Assembly (NCBI RefSeq): GCF_001722485.1
Contig: NZ_LWGL01000007.1
Location: 1-48,210 of the forward strand
Direction of reading: 5' to 3'
Source of the DNA: Cellulosimicrobium cellulans
Lineage (GTDB): Bacteria > Actinomycetota > Actinomycetes > Actinomycetales > Cellulomonadaceae
Length of the DNA stretch: 48,210 bases
In this document: positions 1 through 8,900 of the stretch, piece after piece
Layout of the letters: each line of letters begins with the position of its first letter
Position numbering within the stretch: position 1 is the first letter of the stretch
Made by a program: the position numbers and the translations under genes
The notes under the pieces: model-generated
Told to the model about the DNA's origin: nothing
The model's input: the letters and a program-made list of their open reading frames with translations, nothing else
Databases searched by the model: none

Positions 1-1239
1 GGCGACACCCCGCGCGTCGGGCCGGGCGAGGGTGCCGGGACCGACCGCCGCGACCACGACGGCGACGGGCGCCAGCAGGAGGCCCCAGCGCACGAGGCTC
101 CGGCGCAGGCCCGCGCGCAGCGCGCCGACCCGCGCGAGGCCCACCGCGTCCGGCGAGAGGTACCCGAGCTCGTGGGCCTGCAGCAGGAGCGCCCGGTGAC
201 CGACGGCGGAGACCGTCCCGGCCGCGACGACCGCCACGGCGAGCACCACGAGCGCCCAGCGCACGACGACGGCGTCACGCACGACGAGCAGCAGCACGAG
301 CGCCGTGAGCACGCCGGACCACGCGACGAGGACCATCCAGCCGGTCGCACGACCCGTCGGGGTCGCGCGCAGCGACCGGCGCACGAGCGCCCGCGGCACG
401 CGCCGGAGCACGGGCAGCGTGCGCAGCGCCGTGATCCCCACCCACACCACGAGGACCCAGCCCCAGATCGCGACGGACCCCACGAGGGAGTCGCTCATCG
501 CGAGCGTCACGACGAGCGCGGCCGCGCCCATGAGGATGACCGAGGTCGCGACGAGCCGCAGGAGCTCCTGCCACACGCGCAGGTGCAGGAGGTACCCGGC
601 CTCGGCGTGGTCCGGGTCGAGCGCGAGGACGCCGCTCAGCCCGCGCGCGCTCGCGCCCGCGTCGGGCGACAGGCTCGCGTGGGCGTAGAGCAGGTCGGGG
701 TGGTCCGGCGCCGCGGCGAGGCCTCGCTCGACGAGCTGGCGCGCCCCGGCGTCGTCGCCGAGACGGGACCGGAGCCGGGCGGCCGTGAGCAGCCGGTCGG
801 GATGCTCGGGGGCGAGCTCGAGAGCGGACGCGATGCGCTCGCGCGCGAGCGCCCGGTCCTGCCGGCGGACCTTCCCCAGGAGGTGCACGTCGGCGAGCTG
901 GAGGTGGTAGCGCGCGTCGTCCGGGTCGAGCTCGAGGGCGCGGGCGGCCGTCTCGCGCGCAGCGACCACGTCGCCCGTGTTCTGCTGCGCGATCGACAGC
1001 AGGTAGAGGGCGCCGTCCGCGTCGGGCTGTGCCGCGACGACCTGCTCGAGCAGGGGGACCGCCTCGGCGGAGCGCTGGAGGCGCAGGCGCACCCACCCAG
1101 CCGTCGCCAGGAGGCGCAGGTCGTCCGGCGTCGCGGCGAGCGCGGCGTCCACCTCGTCGAGCGCGCGCTCGGGCCGCCCCATCTGGACGAGGAGCTCGGC
1201 GCGCGAGACGACGGCCGACGGGTCGGTCGTGGTGCTCAC
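1..1239 (-). CDS. TPR-containing integral membrane protein (3' end outside window)
   Basis: The frame starts at a GTG (MSTTTDPSAVVSRAELL...) 10 bases after the stop of the AAA+ ATPase gene and stays open to the left edge, giving 413 codons without a stop. Residues about 1-215 are helical TPR-like repeats (for example ALELDPDDARYHLQLADVHL, then a unit with ALELAPEHPDRL). The rest holds at least five hydrophobic segments (VATSVILMGAAALVVTLAM, SVAIWGWVLVVWVGI, WMVLVAWSGVLTALVLLLV, WALVVLAVAVVAAGTV, LLLAPVAVVVAAVGPG). It therefore looks like a cytoplasmic TPR scaffold tethered to the membrane. The tight spacing implies co-transcription and joint function with the ATPase, whose own N-terminus is TPR-like. 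I do not recognise a named family, and the substrate is unknown. C-terminus not visible. Confidence 0.8.
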   Translation of the reverse strand, partial: MSTTTDPSAVVSRAELLVQMGRPERALDEVDAALAATPDDLRLLATAGWVRLRLQRSAEAVPLLEQVVAAQPDADGALYLLSIAQQNTGDVVAARETAARALELDPDDARYHLQLADVHLLGKVRRQDRALARERIASALELAPEHPDRLLTAARLRSRLGDDAGARQLVERGLAAAPDHPDLLYAHASLSPDAGASARGLSGVLALDPDHAEAGYLLHLRVWQELLRLVATSVILMGAAALVVTLAMSDSLVGSVAIWGWVLVVWVGITALRTLPVLRRVPRALVRRSLRATPTGRATGWMVLVAWSGVLTALVLLLVVRDAVVVRWALVVLAVAVVAAGTVSAVGHRALLLQAHELGYLSPDAVGLARVGALRAGLRRSLVRWGLLLAPVAVVVAAVGPGTLARPDARGVA

Positions 1240-1249
1240 CCGGCCCGCC

Positions 1250-2608
1250 TCAGAGCATGCGTCGCGCGCGCAGGTACGCCGCGAGGTCGTCGTAGCGGCC
1301 GTCGGCGTTGGCGAACGTCACGACGTTGCGCGCCGACTGCAGCCACGCCGTCGTCGAGGGCCGGACCTCCTGCAGCGCGGCGCGGACGTCGTCCATCGTC
1401 ACCGGGCGCACCTCGCCGGACGCGATCGAGTCCATCATCGCCTTCTCCGCCGCCGAGCCGCACAGGTGCTCGAGGTCGGCGCCCGAGAAGCCGTCGGTCT
1501 GCGCGGCGATCGCCCGCAGGTCGATGCCCGCGACCGGTCGCCCCGCGAGGTGGTGGCGCAGGATCGCCTCGCGCGCGGGCTCGTCCGGCGGGAGGACGAG
1601 CACGACGCGGTCGAACCGGCCCGGGCGCAGCAGCGCCGTGTCGACGTCCCACGGGTGGTTCGTGGCGCCGAGGACGAACAGGCCGTCGTTGTCCGAGCCG
1701 ATGCCGTCCATCTCCTGCAGGAGCTGGTTGACGATCGTGCGCATGCCGGACGAGCCCGAGTACTGGGCGCGCTTGCCGCCGATCGCGTCGACCTCGTCGA
1801 GGAACAGCACCGCGGGAGCCATGCGACGGGCGCGCTGGAAGATGTCGTGCAGGGTCTGCTCCGACTCCCCCTGCCAGCGGCTGAGGACGTCCGCGAGCGT
1901 CACGGTGAGGAACCGCGCGCCCAGCTCGCCCGCCACCGCGCGTGCCATGAACGTCTTGCCCGTCCCGGGCGGACCGTAGAGCAGCAGTCCGCCGCGCAGC
2001 GACTTGCCGAACGCCCGCGCGATCGCCTGGTTGCGCATGGGCTCGAGGAACGCCTCGCGGATGCGCTTCTTCACGGGCTCGAGGCCGCCGACGTCGGCGA
2101 GCGTGACCGTCTCGCGCGAGACCTCGAGCAGGCCCGAGCCGTCGTCGGGCTCGTCGTCGCGCGCGGGGACGGGTCGCGGGGCGGGAGACGTCGAGGCCCC
2201 GTCCGTGACGAACGGCGGCGGGACGCGCAGGTCGAGCTCCGACTCGAGGCGCGTCCAGTCGACGTCGCCCGGCGCGTCGGCGCCGACGGCCGCCGGCGGG
2301 ACGGCTGTGGCTCCGGAGCCGGGGGCCGCGTCAGGGATGGGCGCCACCGTCGGGGCGGGCGCGACCGTCGATGCGGGCGCCACCGTCGAGGCCGGCGCGC
2401 CCGCGGACAGCTCCGCGGTGCCGCGCTGGAGGAGGTCGACCGCCTCGGCGCTCGTCGGGTCCAGGCGCAGCGCGACGCTCGCGTGCTCGACGGCCTCGAG
2501 GGCCCGCCCGGACGCGAGCAGCAGCGACGCGTAGCTCACCCGCAGCGGCGCGTTCTCGGGCGCTGCCCGGACGGCCGCGGACAGCGCGGACAGGGCGGCG
2601 TCGGACAT
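1250..2608 (-). CDS. AAA+ ATPase with N-terminal TPR-like region
   Basis: 452 residues. The chosen ATG is preceded by CGAGGAGATC at good spacing; an in-frame ATG 87 bases upstream lacks this support. Residues 1-62 resemble a TPR pair. Residues about 70-160 are a low-complexity Ala/Pro/Thr linker with short repeats (APASTVAP). Residues 165-450 are a classical-clade AAA+ module: GPPGTGKT Walker A (212-219), LFLDE Walker B (268-272), ATN sensor 1 (315-317), LLRPGRFDR with arginine-finger candidates R328 and R331, then a Vps4/FtsH-like lid. One ATPase domain only, no protease domain, no membrane segment. Probably a hexameric unfoldase or remodelling ATPase recruited through TPR contacts to the membrane protein encoded just downstream. 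The AAA+ call is sure; the role is not known. Confidence 0.9.
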   Translation of the reverse strand: MSDAALSALSAAVRAAPENAPLRVSYASLLLASGRALEAVEHASVALRLDPTSAEAVDLLQRGTAELSAGAPASTVAPASTVAPAPTVAPIPDAAPGSGATAVPPAAVGADAPGDVDWTRLESELDLRVPPPFVTDGASTSPAPRPVPARDDEPDDGSGLLEVSRETVTLADVGGLEPVKKRIREAFLEPMRNQAIARAFGKSLRGGLLLYGPPGTGKTFMARAVAGELGARFLTVTLADVLSRWQGESEQTLHDIFQRARRMAPAVLFLDEVDAIGGKRAQYSGSSGMRTIVNQLLQEMDGIGSDNDGLFVLGATNHPWDVDTALLRPGRFDRVVLVLPPDEPAREAILRHHLAGRPVAGIDLRAIAAQTDGFSGADLEHLCGSAAEKAMMDSIASGEVRPVTMDDVRAALQEVRPSTTAWLQSARNVVTFANADGRYDDLAAYLRARRML

Positions 2609-2699
2609 GCGATCTCCTCGTTCGGCGGACAGGGCCGGCCCTAGTCTGCACCGCTCGGGCGACGTCCGACGCGCTTCCCGATGGGGAGTTGGCACCTGC

Positions 2700-2730
2700 G
2701 CACGTACTTGCCGCTACGGAAAGTACGTGC
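2700..2730. promoter_or_regulatory. 10-bp inverted repeat upstream of the membrane protein/winged-helix operon
   Basis: GCACGTACTT and AAGTACGTGC are perfect inverted arms separated by 11 bases. The second arm ends 13 bases before the ATG of the membrane-protein gene. The position suits an operator that overlaps the transcription start. The natural candidate ligand is the winged-helix protein encoded second in the same operon (autoregulation). This is inference from position and symmetry. Confidence 0.6.
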
Positions 2731-2743
2731 TTCGATGGCACCC

Positions 2744-3220
2744 ATGAGCACCTCCGGAACCCCCGACGCCCTCGACCCCCGCACCCAGCTGGCCCGCGCC
2801 GCGGAGCTGACGACGCGCACGCGTGCCGCCGCGTGGCGCTGGGTCCGCATCTACCTCAGCGGCTGGGCGGCGAGCAGCGTGGCGCTCGTCGCGGCGATCG
2901 GCCTGGGCGGCCGCGTCGGCATGGTGGTCGGCCTCGCCGTGTGGGGCGCGCTGGTCGCCGTCGGCGTGACCTGGGCCCGGCGCCAGGGCTTCGCGCTGGC
3001 CGTCGCGGGTCGGCGCATCGGGATCGGGGCCGGGCTGTGGGCGGCGACGTACGGCGCGCTCCTCGCCGTCGGGCTGACGGTCTTCGCGGGCGACGCCCGC
3101 TACTGGGTCCCGGCCGCCGTCGTGAGCGCCGTCCCCCTCCTCGCGGCGGCGTGGTGGCCCGCCCCCGCTGCCGAGACGGCCGCCGACACCGGCGCCGACG
3201 TCCCGGCCGGTGCGCGATGA
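2744..3220 (+). CDS. Small multi-pass membrane protein, partner of winged-helix regulator
   Basis: 158 residues from the ATG MSTSGTPDALDPRTQL; another ATG lies 9 bases upstream and cannot be excluded, since neither has a clear ribosome binding site. After a charged amphipathic N-terminus (RTQLARAAELTTRTRAAAWRW) there are about four hydrophobic segments: VRIYLSGWAASSVALVAAIGL, MVVGLAVWGALVAVGVTW, GAGLWAATYGALLAVGLTVF and YWVPAAVVSAVPLLAAAWW. Its stop overlaps the next start (ATGA), so it is translationally coupled to the regulator. Pairs of a short membrane protein with a stand-alone winged-helix protein are common in actinobacteria. No enzymatic motif seen. Confidence 0.85.
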   Translation: MSTSGTPDALDPRTQLARAAELTTRTRAAAWRWVRIYLSGWAASSVALVAAIGLGGRVGMVVGLAVWGALVAVGVTWARRQGFALAVAGRRIGIGAGLWAATYGALLAVGLTVFAGDARYWVPAAVVSAVPLLAAAWWPAPAAETAADTGADVPAGAR

Positions 3221-3549
3221 CCGCCGCGGCGAGCCACCCGCGGCACGACCTCGACGAGCTCCTGCAGTCCCCCGTGCGCCTCTCGCTCGTCGCGGCGCTC
3301 GCGGGGGTCGAGAGGGCCGACTTCCGCGGCCTGCGGGACACGGTCGAGCTGAGCGACTCCGCGCTGTCCAAGCAGCTGTCGGCGCTCGAGACGGCCGGGT
3401 ACGTCGCCCTCGCGAAGGACCGCGTCGGACGGCGACCGCGCACCTGGGTGAGCGTGACGCCCGCGGGTCGCGCCGCCCTGGCCGGCCACCTCGCCGCGCT
3501 CCGGGCGATCGCGGCGGTGACCGTCGACGCGCCGGACGACGAGGCCTGA
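3217..3549 (+). CDS. Winged-helix transcriptional regulator (HTH_34/MarR-like)
   Basis: 110 residues, a single winged-helix domain. It reads MTAAASHPRHDLDELLQSPVRLSLVAAL, then the recognition helix region LSDSALSKQLSALETAGYVALAK, a basic wing (DRVGRRPRTWVSVTPAGRAAL) and a C-terminal dimerisation helix. This is the layout of the stand-alone winged-helix proteins of the PF13601 type. The start ATG overlaps the stop of the membrane-protein gene by four bases. It probably represses its own operon through the inverted repeat upstream of the first gene. No ligand pocket or metal-binding cysteines are visible, so the signal is unknown. Confidence 0.85.
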   Translation: MTAAASHPRHDLDELLQSPVRLSLVAALAGVERADFRGLRDTVELSDSALSKQLSALETAGYVALAKDRVGRRPRTWVSVTPAGRAALAGHLAALRAIAAVTVDAPDDEA

Positions 3550-3637
3550 CCGTGCACAGCCCGGGTCGTCGGCCGTCCGCTCCACAGGGCGCGGTCGGTG
3601 GTGGTCGGGTGTCGGCCGTGCGGGGCAGAGTGACGCC

Positions 3638-4270
3638 ATGACGACCGACGCCTCCGCCGAGCCCACGACCCCCCTCGCCGCGCCCGACGACGCCCCGGCC
3701 GCTCCCCCGCCCGGAGCCCGCTGCTTCGGCGACGGCGACGCGCTGTACGAGGAGTACCACGACACGGAGTGGGCGGTGCCGGTCCACGGCGAGGAGGCGC
3801 TGTTCGAGCGGCTCGCGCTCGAGGGGTTCCAGTCCGGGCTGTCGTGGATCACGGTGCTGCGCAAGCGGCCCGCGTTCCGCGAGGCGTTCGCGGGCTTCGA
3901 CCCGGCGGCGGTCGCACGGTTCGGCGAGGACGACGTCGCCCGGCTCGTCAGCGATGCGGGGATCATCCGCAACCGGCAGAAGATCGAGGCGACGATCGGG
4001 AACGCCCGTGCGCTGCTCGCGCTGCACGAGAGCGGGCGCACGCTCGACGAGCTGTTCTGGTCCTTCGCCCCTCCCCCGCGCGACGAGCGCCCCCGCACGT
4101 GGACCGACGTGCCGTCGTGGACGAGCGAGTCGGTCGCGCTGTCGAAGGCGCTGAAGAAGGAGGGCTTCCGGTTCGTCGGCCCGACGACCGCGTACGCCGC
4201 GATGCAGGCGTGCGGGCTCGTCGACGACCACCTCGCGACGTGCCCGGTGGTGACGAGGCGGTCCGCGTAG
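3638..4270 (+). CDS. tag: DNA-3-methyladenine glycosylase I
   Basis: 210 residues; excises 3-methyladenine from alkylated DNA (base-excision repair). After a Pro/Ala-rich tail of about 25 residues absent from E. coli Tag, the family signature is clear: RCFGDG, YHDTEWAVP, LEGFQSGLSWITVLRKR, GIIRNRQKIEATIGNA, SKALKKEGFRFVGPTTAYAAMQACG and VDDHLATC. The zinc ligands of Tag (two near the N-terminus, two at the C-terminus) correspond to C29, H41 and the H and C of DDHLATC. The ATG follows CAGAGT-GACGCC, a -10-like hexamer six bases upstream, suggesting a leaderless transcript. Confidence 0.95.
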   Translation: MTTDASAEPTTPLAAPDDAPAAPPPGARCFGDGDALYEEYHDTEWAVPVHGEEALFERLALEGFQSGLSWITVLRKRPAFREAFAGFDPAAVARFGEDDVARLVSDAGIIRNRQKIEATIGNARALLALHESGRTLDELFWSFAPPPRDERPRTWTDVPSWTSESVALSKALKKEGFRFVGPTTAYAAMQACGLVDDHLATCPVVTRRSA

Positions 4271-4354
4271 TCCTCGCCCCGCCTCGTCCTCGCTCCGCAG
4301 GGACTGGTCCGCCTGAACTCGATCCGCCGCGGCGCCGCCATCGCCCGGCGCCCA

Positions 4355-4379
4355 CATCGTGAGACAAGGTGCGACGATG
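4355..4379. promoter_or_regulatory. Inverted repeat and leaderless promoter in front of sdaA
   Basis: CATCGT (4355-4360) and ACGATG (4374-4379) form a 6-bp inverted repeat, extended imperfectly by flanking C/G runs. The second arm contains GACGAT (4373-4378), which sits six bases before the sdaA ATG and fits a leaderless -10 element. A regulator bound to the repeat would block the promoter. No known operator was recognised. Confidence 0.4.
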
Positions 4380-4384
4380 GGGGC

Positions 4385-5794
4385 ATGAGCCCGTACGTGT
4401 CCGTCCTCGACCTGTTCTCGGTGGGCCTCGGCCCGTCGAGCTCGCACACGGTCGGGCCGATGCGGGCGGCCAGAGCGTTCGTCGCGGGGCTCGAGGAACG
4501 TGGCGAGCTCGACCGCGTCTCCGGTCTGCGCGTGGTGCTGTGCGGGTCCCTCGGGGCGACCGGCGTGGGCCACGGCACGCCCGACGCCGTCGTCGCCGGG
4601 CTCGTCGGGCTGGACCCGGAGACGTGCGACCCCGACCTCGTCCCCGGCCGCTGGGAGAAGCTCGGCGAGGGGGTCCGGCTGCCGCTGCTCGGCCGGCACG
4701 AGGTCGTCGTGACGCAGGACGACGTCCGCCTCGCGCCCCTGACGCGGATGCCCGGCCACCCCAACGGCATGCGGTTCACGGCCGTCGCGACCGACGGCTC
4801 GGTCGTCGCGGAGCAGGAGTACTACTCGGTCGGCGGCGGCTTCGTGCTCACCGCCGACGAGGTCGGCGCAGCGCTCGACGCCGAGGCGGCCGACCGCGCC
4901 GCCGACGCGGACGACGTGCCCTTCCCGTTCGCGAACGCCGCCGAGCTCCTCGCCCTGTGCGCCCGTGAAGGCCTGTCGGTCGCGCGCATCGCGTGGGAGA
5001 ACGAGGTCGCCCTGCGCCCGGCCGCCGAGGTCGAGGCCGGTGTCGACCGCATCTGGGACACGATGAGCGCGTGCGTCGACGCGGGCCTCGAGCGCGACGG
5101 CGTGCTGCCGGGGCGGTTGAAGGTGCGACGCCGGGCCCGCGCGCAGCGCGAGCGCCTGGAGGCCGCCGACGAGCGTGGCGAGGACACGACGATCGAGTGG
5201 CTGCAGGCGTTCGCGATGGCGGTCAACGAGGAGAACGCCGACGGGCGTCGCGTCGTCACCGCGCCCACGAACGGCGCCGCAGGCATCATCCCCGCCGTCG
5301 GGCGGCACTTCCTGCGGACCCACCCGCACGTCGCCGCGGACGGCGAGCGGCGCCGTCGGGCCATGCGCACGTACCTCCTGACCGCCGCCGCGATCGGCGC
5401 GCTGTACAAGCGCAACGCGTCGATCTCCGGCGCCGAGGCGGGGTGCCAGGGCGAGGTCGGGTCCGCGTGCTCGATGGCGGCCGGCGCGCTGTGCGCGGTG
5501 CTCGGCGGCACGCCGGCGCAGGTGGAGAACGCCGCGGAGATCGCCATGGAGCACAACCTCGGCCTCACGTGCGACCCCGTCGGCGGGCTCGTCCAGGTGC
5601 CGTGCATCGAGCGCAACGCCATCGCCGCGTGCACCGCCGTCTCCGCCGCCCGGCTCGCCCTCCAGGGCGACGGCTCGCACGTCGTCTCGCTCGACACCGT
5701 CATCGAGACGATGCGCCAGACGGGTGCCGACATGTCGACGAAGTACAAGGAGACGTCGACGGGTGGCCTCGCGGTCAACGTCATCGAGTGCTGA
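4385..5794 (+). CDS. sdaA: L-serine ammonia-lyase, single-chain iron-sulfur type
   Basis: 469 residues; converts L-serine to pyruvate and ammonia with a [4Fe-4S] cluster. The N-terminal beta domain begins MSPYVSVLDLFSVGLGPSSSHTVGPM, and the alpha domain carries TAPTNGAAGIIPA and EAGCQGEVGSACSMAAG. Candidate cluster ligands are C354, C396 and C407. Their spacing (42 and 11) equals that described for the characterised Legionella enzyme, and the C-terminal C469 lies 62 residues after C407, matching the tail-in-mouth cysteine that caps the active site there. All catalytic features are therefore intact. It is a single gene, closed by the strong hairpin at 5891-5953. Confidence 0.96.
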   Translation: MSPYVSVLDLFSVGLGPSSSHTVGPMRAARAFVAGLEERGELDRVSGLRVVLCGSLGATGVGHGTPDAVVAGLVGLDPETCDPDLVPGRWEKLGEGVRLPLLGRHEVVVTQDDVRLAPLTRMPGHPNGMRFTAVATDGSVVAEQEYYSVGGGFVLTADEVGAALDAEAADRAADADDVPFPFANAAELLALCAREGLSVARIAWENEVALRPAAEVEAGVDRIWDTMSACVDAGLERDGVLPGRLKVRRRARAQRERLEAADERGEDTTIEWLQAFAMAVNEENADGRRVVTAPTNGAAGIIPAVGRHFLRTHPHVAADGERRRRAMRTYLLTAAAIGALYKRNASISGAEAGCQGEVGSACSMAAGALCAVLGGTPAQVENAAEIAMEHNLGLTCDPVGGLVQVPCIERNAIAACTAVSAARLALQGDGSHVVSLDTVIETMRQTGADMSTKYKETSTGGLAVNVIEC

Positions 5795-5890
5795 GCGCTG
5801 AGCGCTGAGCCGGGAGCAGCGAGCGTCCGCGCGTCAGGGGGGCGGGACGTGCCACCCTCCTGCCCCGCGCCGGTGGCTCACCCGCTCCCA

Positions 5891-5953
5891 GGGCCCAGAA
5901 CGACGTTGGTGCCGTTATCCCGCGGATAACGGCACCAACGTCGTGTTCGGCCC
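5891..5953. terminator. Very long perfect hairpin between convergent genes
   Basis: Arms 5900-5920 and 5924-5944 are perfectly complementary over 21 bases around a CGC loop. They begin ACGACGTTGGTGCC and end GGCACCAACGTCGT. GGGCC (5891-5895) and GGCCC (5949-5953) add an outer stem. It lies between the ends of sdaA (plus) and the giant glycosidase (minus), so it can serve both as a terminator. There is no U-tract, as in many actinobacterial terminators. The arms are richer in A/T than their surroundings. Confidence 0.8.
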
Positions 5954-5959
5954 GGTGGG

Positions 5960-8900
5960 TCAGCCGCAGGTGGCGCCGTCGAAGGCGTGCGTGGTGGTCA
6001 CGCCGCCGGCGGTGACGGTCGCCTCACCGGCGTCGACGCCCGCGGAGCGGACGGCGAACGCCTGGTAGAGGCTCGCGTCGGGTGCGACAGCGTCCGACGC
6101 CTTCGAGCCGTACGGGGTCGAGAGCTCGACCGCGACGGCCGCGTCGGACGTGTTCGTCGCGCGCACGGCCACGTACGCCTTGCCCGCGAGGCAGCGGGCC
6201 TGGGCCGTGACCTCGACGGGGCTGGCGGGCGTCGACGCCGTCGCGCTGAGCGGCGAGACGGTGATGCGGTCGACGATCGGCGCCTCGTCGGCCCGCAGGT
6301 TGTAGTCCGCGGGCCACGTCTGCGACGCGTACGTCTCGCCGTCCCAGTTCGTCGCCTCCTCGGAGCGCAGCGAGATCGTGTTCTCGCCCTCGGCGAGGTC
6401 GAGAACGACCGTGCGCTCCCAGAAGTTGTTCTCGTGGAACGTCGGGACGAACAGCACGCGGTGCGCGTCGCCGGCGTTCACCGAGATGTCCGCGTGCCGC
6501 GCGACCGGGTTCGGGTTGTAGTGCGTCCCGTCCACCTGCTCCGGGTTGGAGAAGCGGAACACGACCGCGTGCGGCCCGGCCTCGGTGGCGTCGACGTGGA
6601 ACGTCAGCGAGCTGTCGTTCCCCGGCGCACCGCCCACGCCGGCGACGGCCTGGCCGCCCTCGGCGAGGGACAGGTCGACGACGGCCGCGGACCCGGTGAG
6701 GTCGGCGTCCTCCGCCTGGTAGTCGGCCGTGGGCAGGACGCCCTCGCCCGGGGCGACGGTGAGCCGGTCGAGCACGAGCCCGTCGGCGCCGCCGGTGATG
6801 ACCACCTCGTTGACGCCGCCCTGCAGGTGCGCCGCGACCTGCTGGCCGTCGGCGAGGTCGAGCACGTCGTGGTCGTTGACCGTGAGCGTGCCGTCGTCGC
6901 CCATGAGGAGGTCGACGCCGAACGTCGCCTCGGCGTCACGCTCGCCGTAGACCCAGAAGGTCGCCGACTCGCCCTCGCCGAGCCTGACGGTCCCCGAGCC
7001 GGAGACATCGCTCGATGCTCCGTCCGGCGCTCCATAGACGGGCTCGCCGCCCTCGGTCGCGGCCAGCTCGGCCTCGTAGACCGCCGTGGTCGCGTCGGGG
7101 TTGGCGAGCGACAGCGTGATGCGGTCGACGATCGCGTCGCCCTGCGTCGAGCCGTTCCCCTGGGTGCTCTGCGCCGCGAGGGAGATGGTGTGCGTGCCGG
7201 CCGTCAGGTCGACGGTCGTGTCGGCGTGGTCCCAGACCACCCACTTGTAGCCGAGCGGCAGGAAGATCTCCTGCTCCTGCTCGCCGTCGACGCGCACGAA
7301 CACGTTCGTCGGGCCCTGCTCCTGCACGAGGCCGTACGTGTTCAGGCTGTTGGCGAAGACCGACAGGTCGTAGGTGCCGTCCTGCGGCACGGTGACCTCG
7401 AAGTCCAGCACGACGTCGGAGCCCGCGCGCAGACCGCCCACGTCGTATCCGCCGGACGTGTAGAACTTGCCCACGTCGGACGGCGAGCCCTCCGGGCCGT
7501 TCAGCGAGTAGCCGCTACCGGTGTGCGCGGCGTCCTCGGCCTCGTAGCTGCCCTGCCAGAGGGTCGGCGTGGAGGACGTCGAGTCGCCGACGCCCGCGGG
7601 CGTCACGACGATCTCGTACGCCGAGGACTCCTGGAGCTGCGGGAGCGCCTCGCCGTCGAACTCGACGACGACCTTGCCGTCGACGACGGGGAGCGTGAGC
7701 TCGGCGAGGTGCCGCGGCTGCTCGGAGTCGCCGAGCTGGCCGGTCCACGGGATCTCGCGGACGAACGCGCGGACCTCGTCGCCGAACACGTCGGTGGGCA
7801 CGTTCACCAGCTCGACGGGCGCGGCGCCGTCGGCCCCGCCGAGGATGGTGCGCGAGACGGCGCGCTCCTCGTCGAGCGTCGAGACGCCCTGGAGCGTGTA
7901 GTTCTCGCCCGGGAACGGCGGCGTCACCTCGACGGTGTGGCCGCTCATCTGCGCGTACGCGTTGTACAGCCACCACTGGCCGTTGCCGCGGTTCTGCTGC
8001 ACCGCCGAGTCCGAGAGGTTCCCGTTGATGTTCCAGAACGCGATCATCGCGTCGATCTTGGAGTCCTCGATCGCGGAGATCCACTGGATCATCTGGCCGG
8101 GGACGGACGTGTGGTAGTTGAACGCGTACTCGTTGACGTTGACCGGCAGCTCGGTGCCCTCGTATTCCGTACCGGCGAAGACCTCGGCCTCCCAGCCGCG
8201 GTACTTGGCGACCGACTCGCGGATCGCCTGCGGGTGCGTGAGCTCGTGCCACGTGATGATGTCCGGCACCGTGCCCGCCTCGACGGCGTGCTCGAGGAAG
8301 CCCCTTACCTGGCCGAACAGCTGGCTCGTGCCCGGGCCGGCGATCCGCATGTCGGGGTACGCGGCCTTGATCGTGCGGTACGTCTCGTCCCACGCGGCGA
8401 AGTAGTCGGTCGGGTCGTCGAGCCACGACGTGCGGTCGAGGCTCCACTCGCCGGTGCCGAACATGTTGCCCTCGGGCTCGTTGAACGGCTCGATGACGAG
8501 GTTGTCGCGGTACTCGGGGTCGAGCTCGCCGATCTTCGCGAGCTGGTCGTCGAGCACGCGCGCGTAGTCGGCGAGCTTCTCCTCCGGGGTGTCGCCCGGC
8601 CACTGGTACGGGAAGCCCCGGTAGTAGTCGGTGACGCGCAGGTACACGTCGCCGTCCGTCGCGTCCGCGAGCGGCTTGACGACCTCGAGCGCGTCGGACC
8701 CCGGGTGCTGGGCACCGTCCTGCGCCTTGGTCGCCACCGTGCGGACGTTCATGCCCTCGATGAGGTTGTCCGTCGGCATGCCCTCGCCGTACAGGCCGTA
8801 GAGCAGGCCGGACGCGCCGCCGAGGAAGTCACCGGTGTTCGTCCCGAGGTCGACGCGCAGCTCACCGCGGTGCACGGTGACCTCCGCGGTGACCGGGGTC

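Noticed and set aside
172-1731. Long plus-strand open frame opposite the TPR and AAA+ genes
   Set aside because: Arg/His/Gly-rich composition without domains; it is the antisense shadow of two clear minus-strand genes.
2714-5680. 988-codon minus-strand frame
   Set aside because: Lies opposite the winged-helix, tag and sdaA genes, which have strong family matches; the predicted protein is low-complexity.
5786-5812. TGAGCGC tandem repeat at the sdaA stop
   Set aside because: Only two and a half short copies; likely trivial slippage, and the C-terminal Cys needed for activity is already in place.
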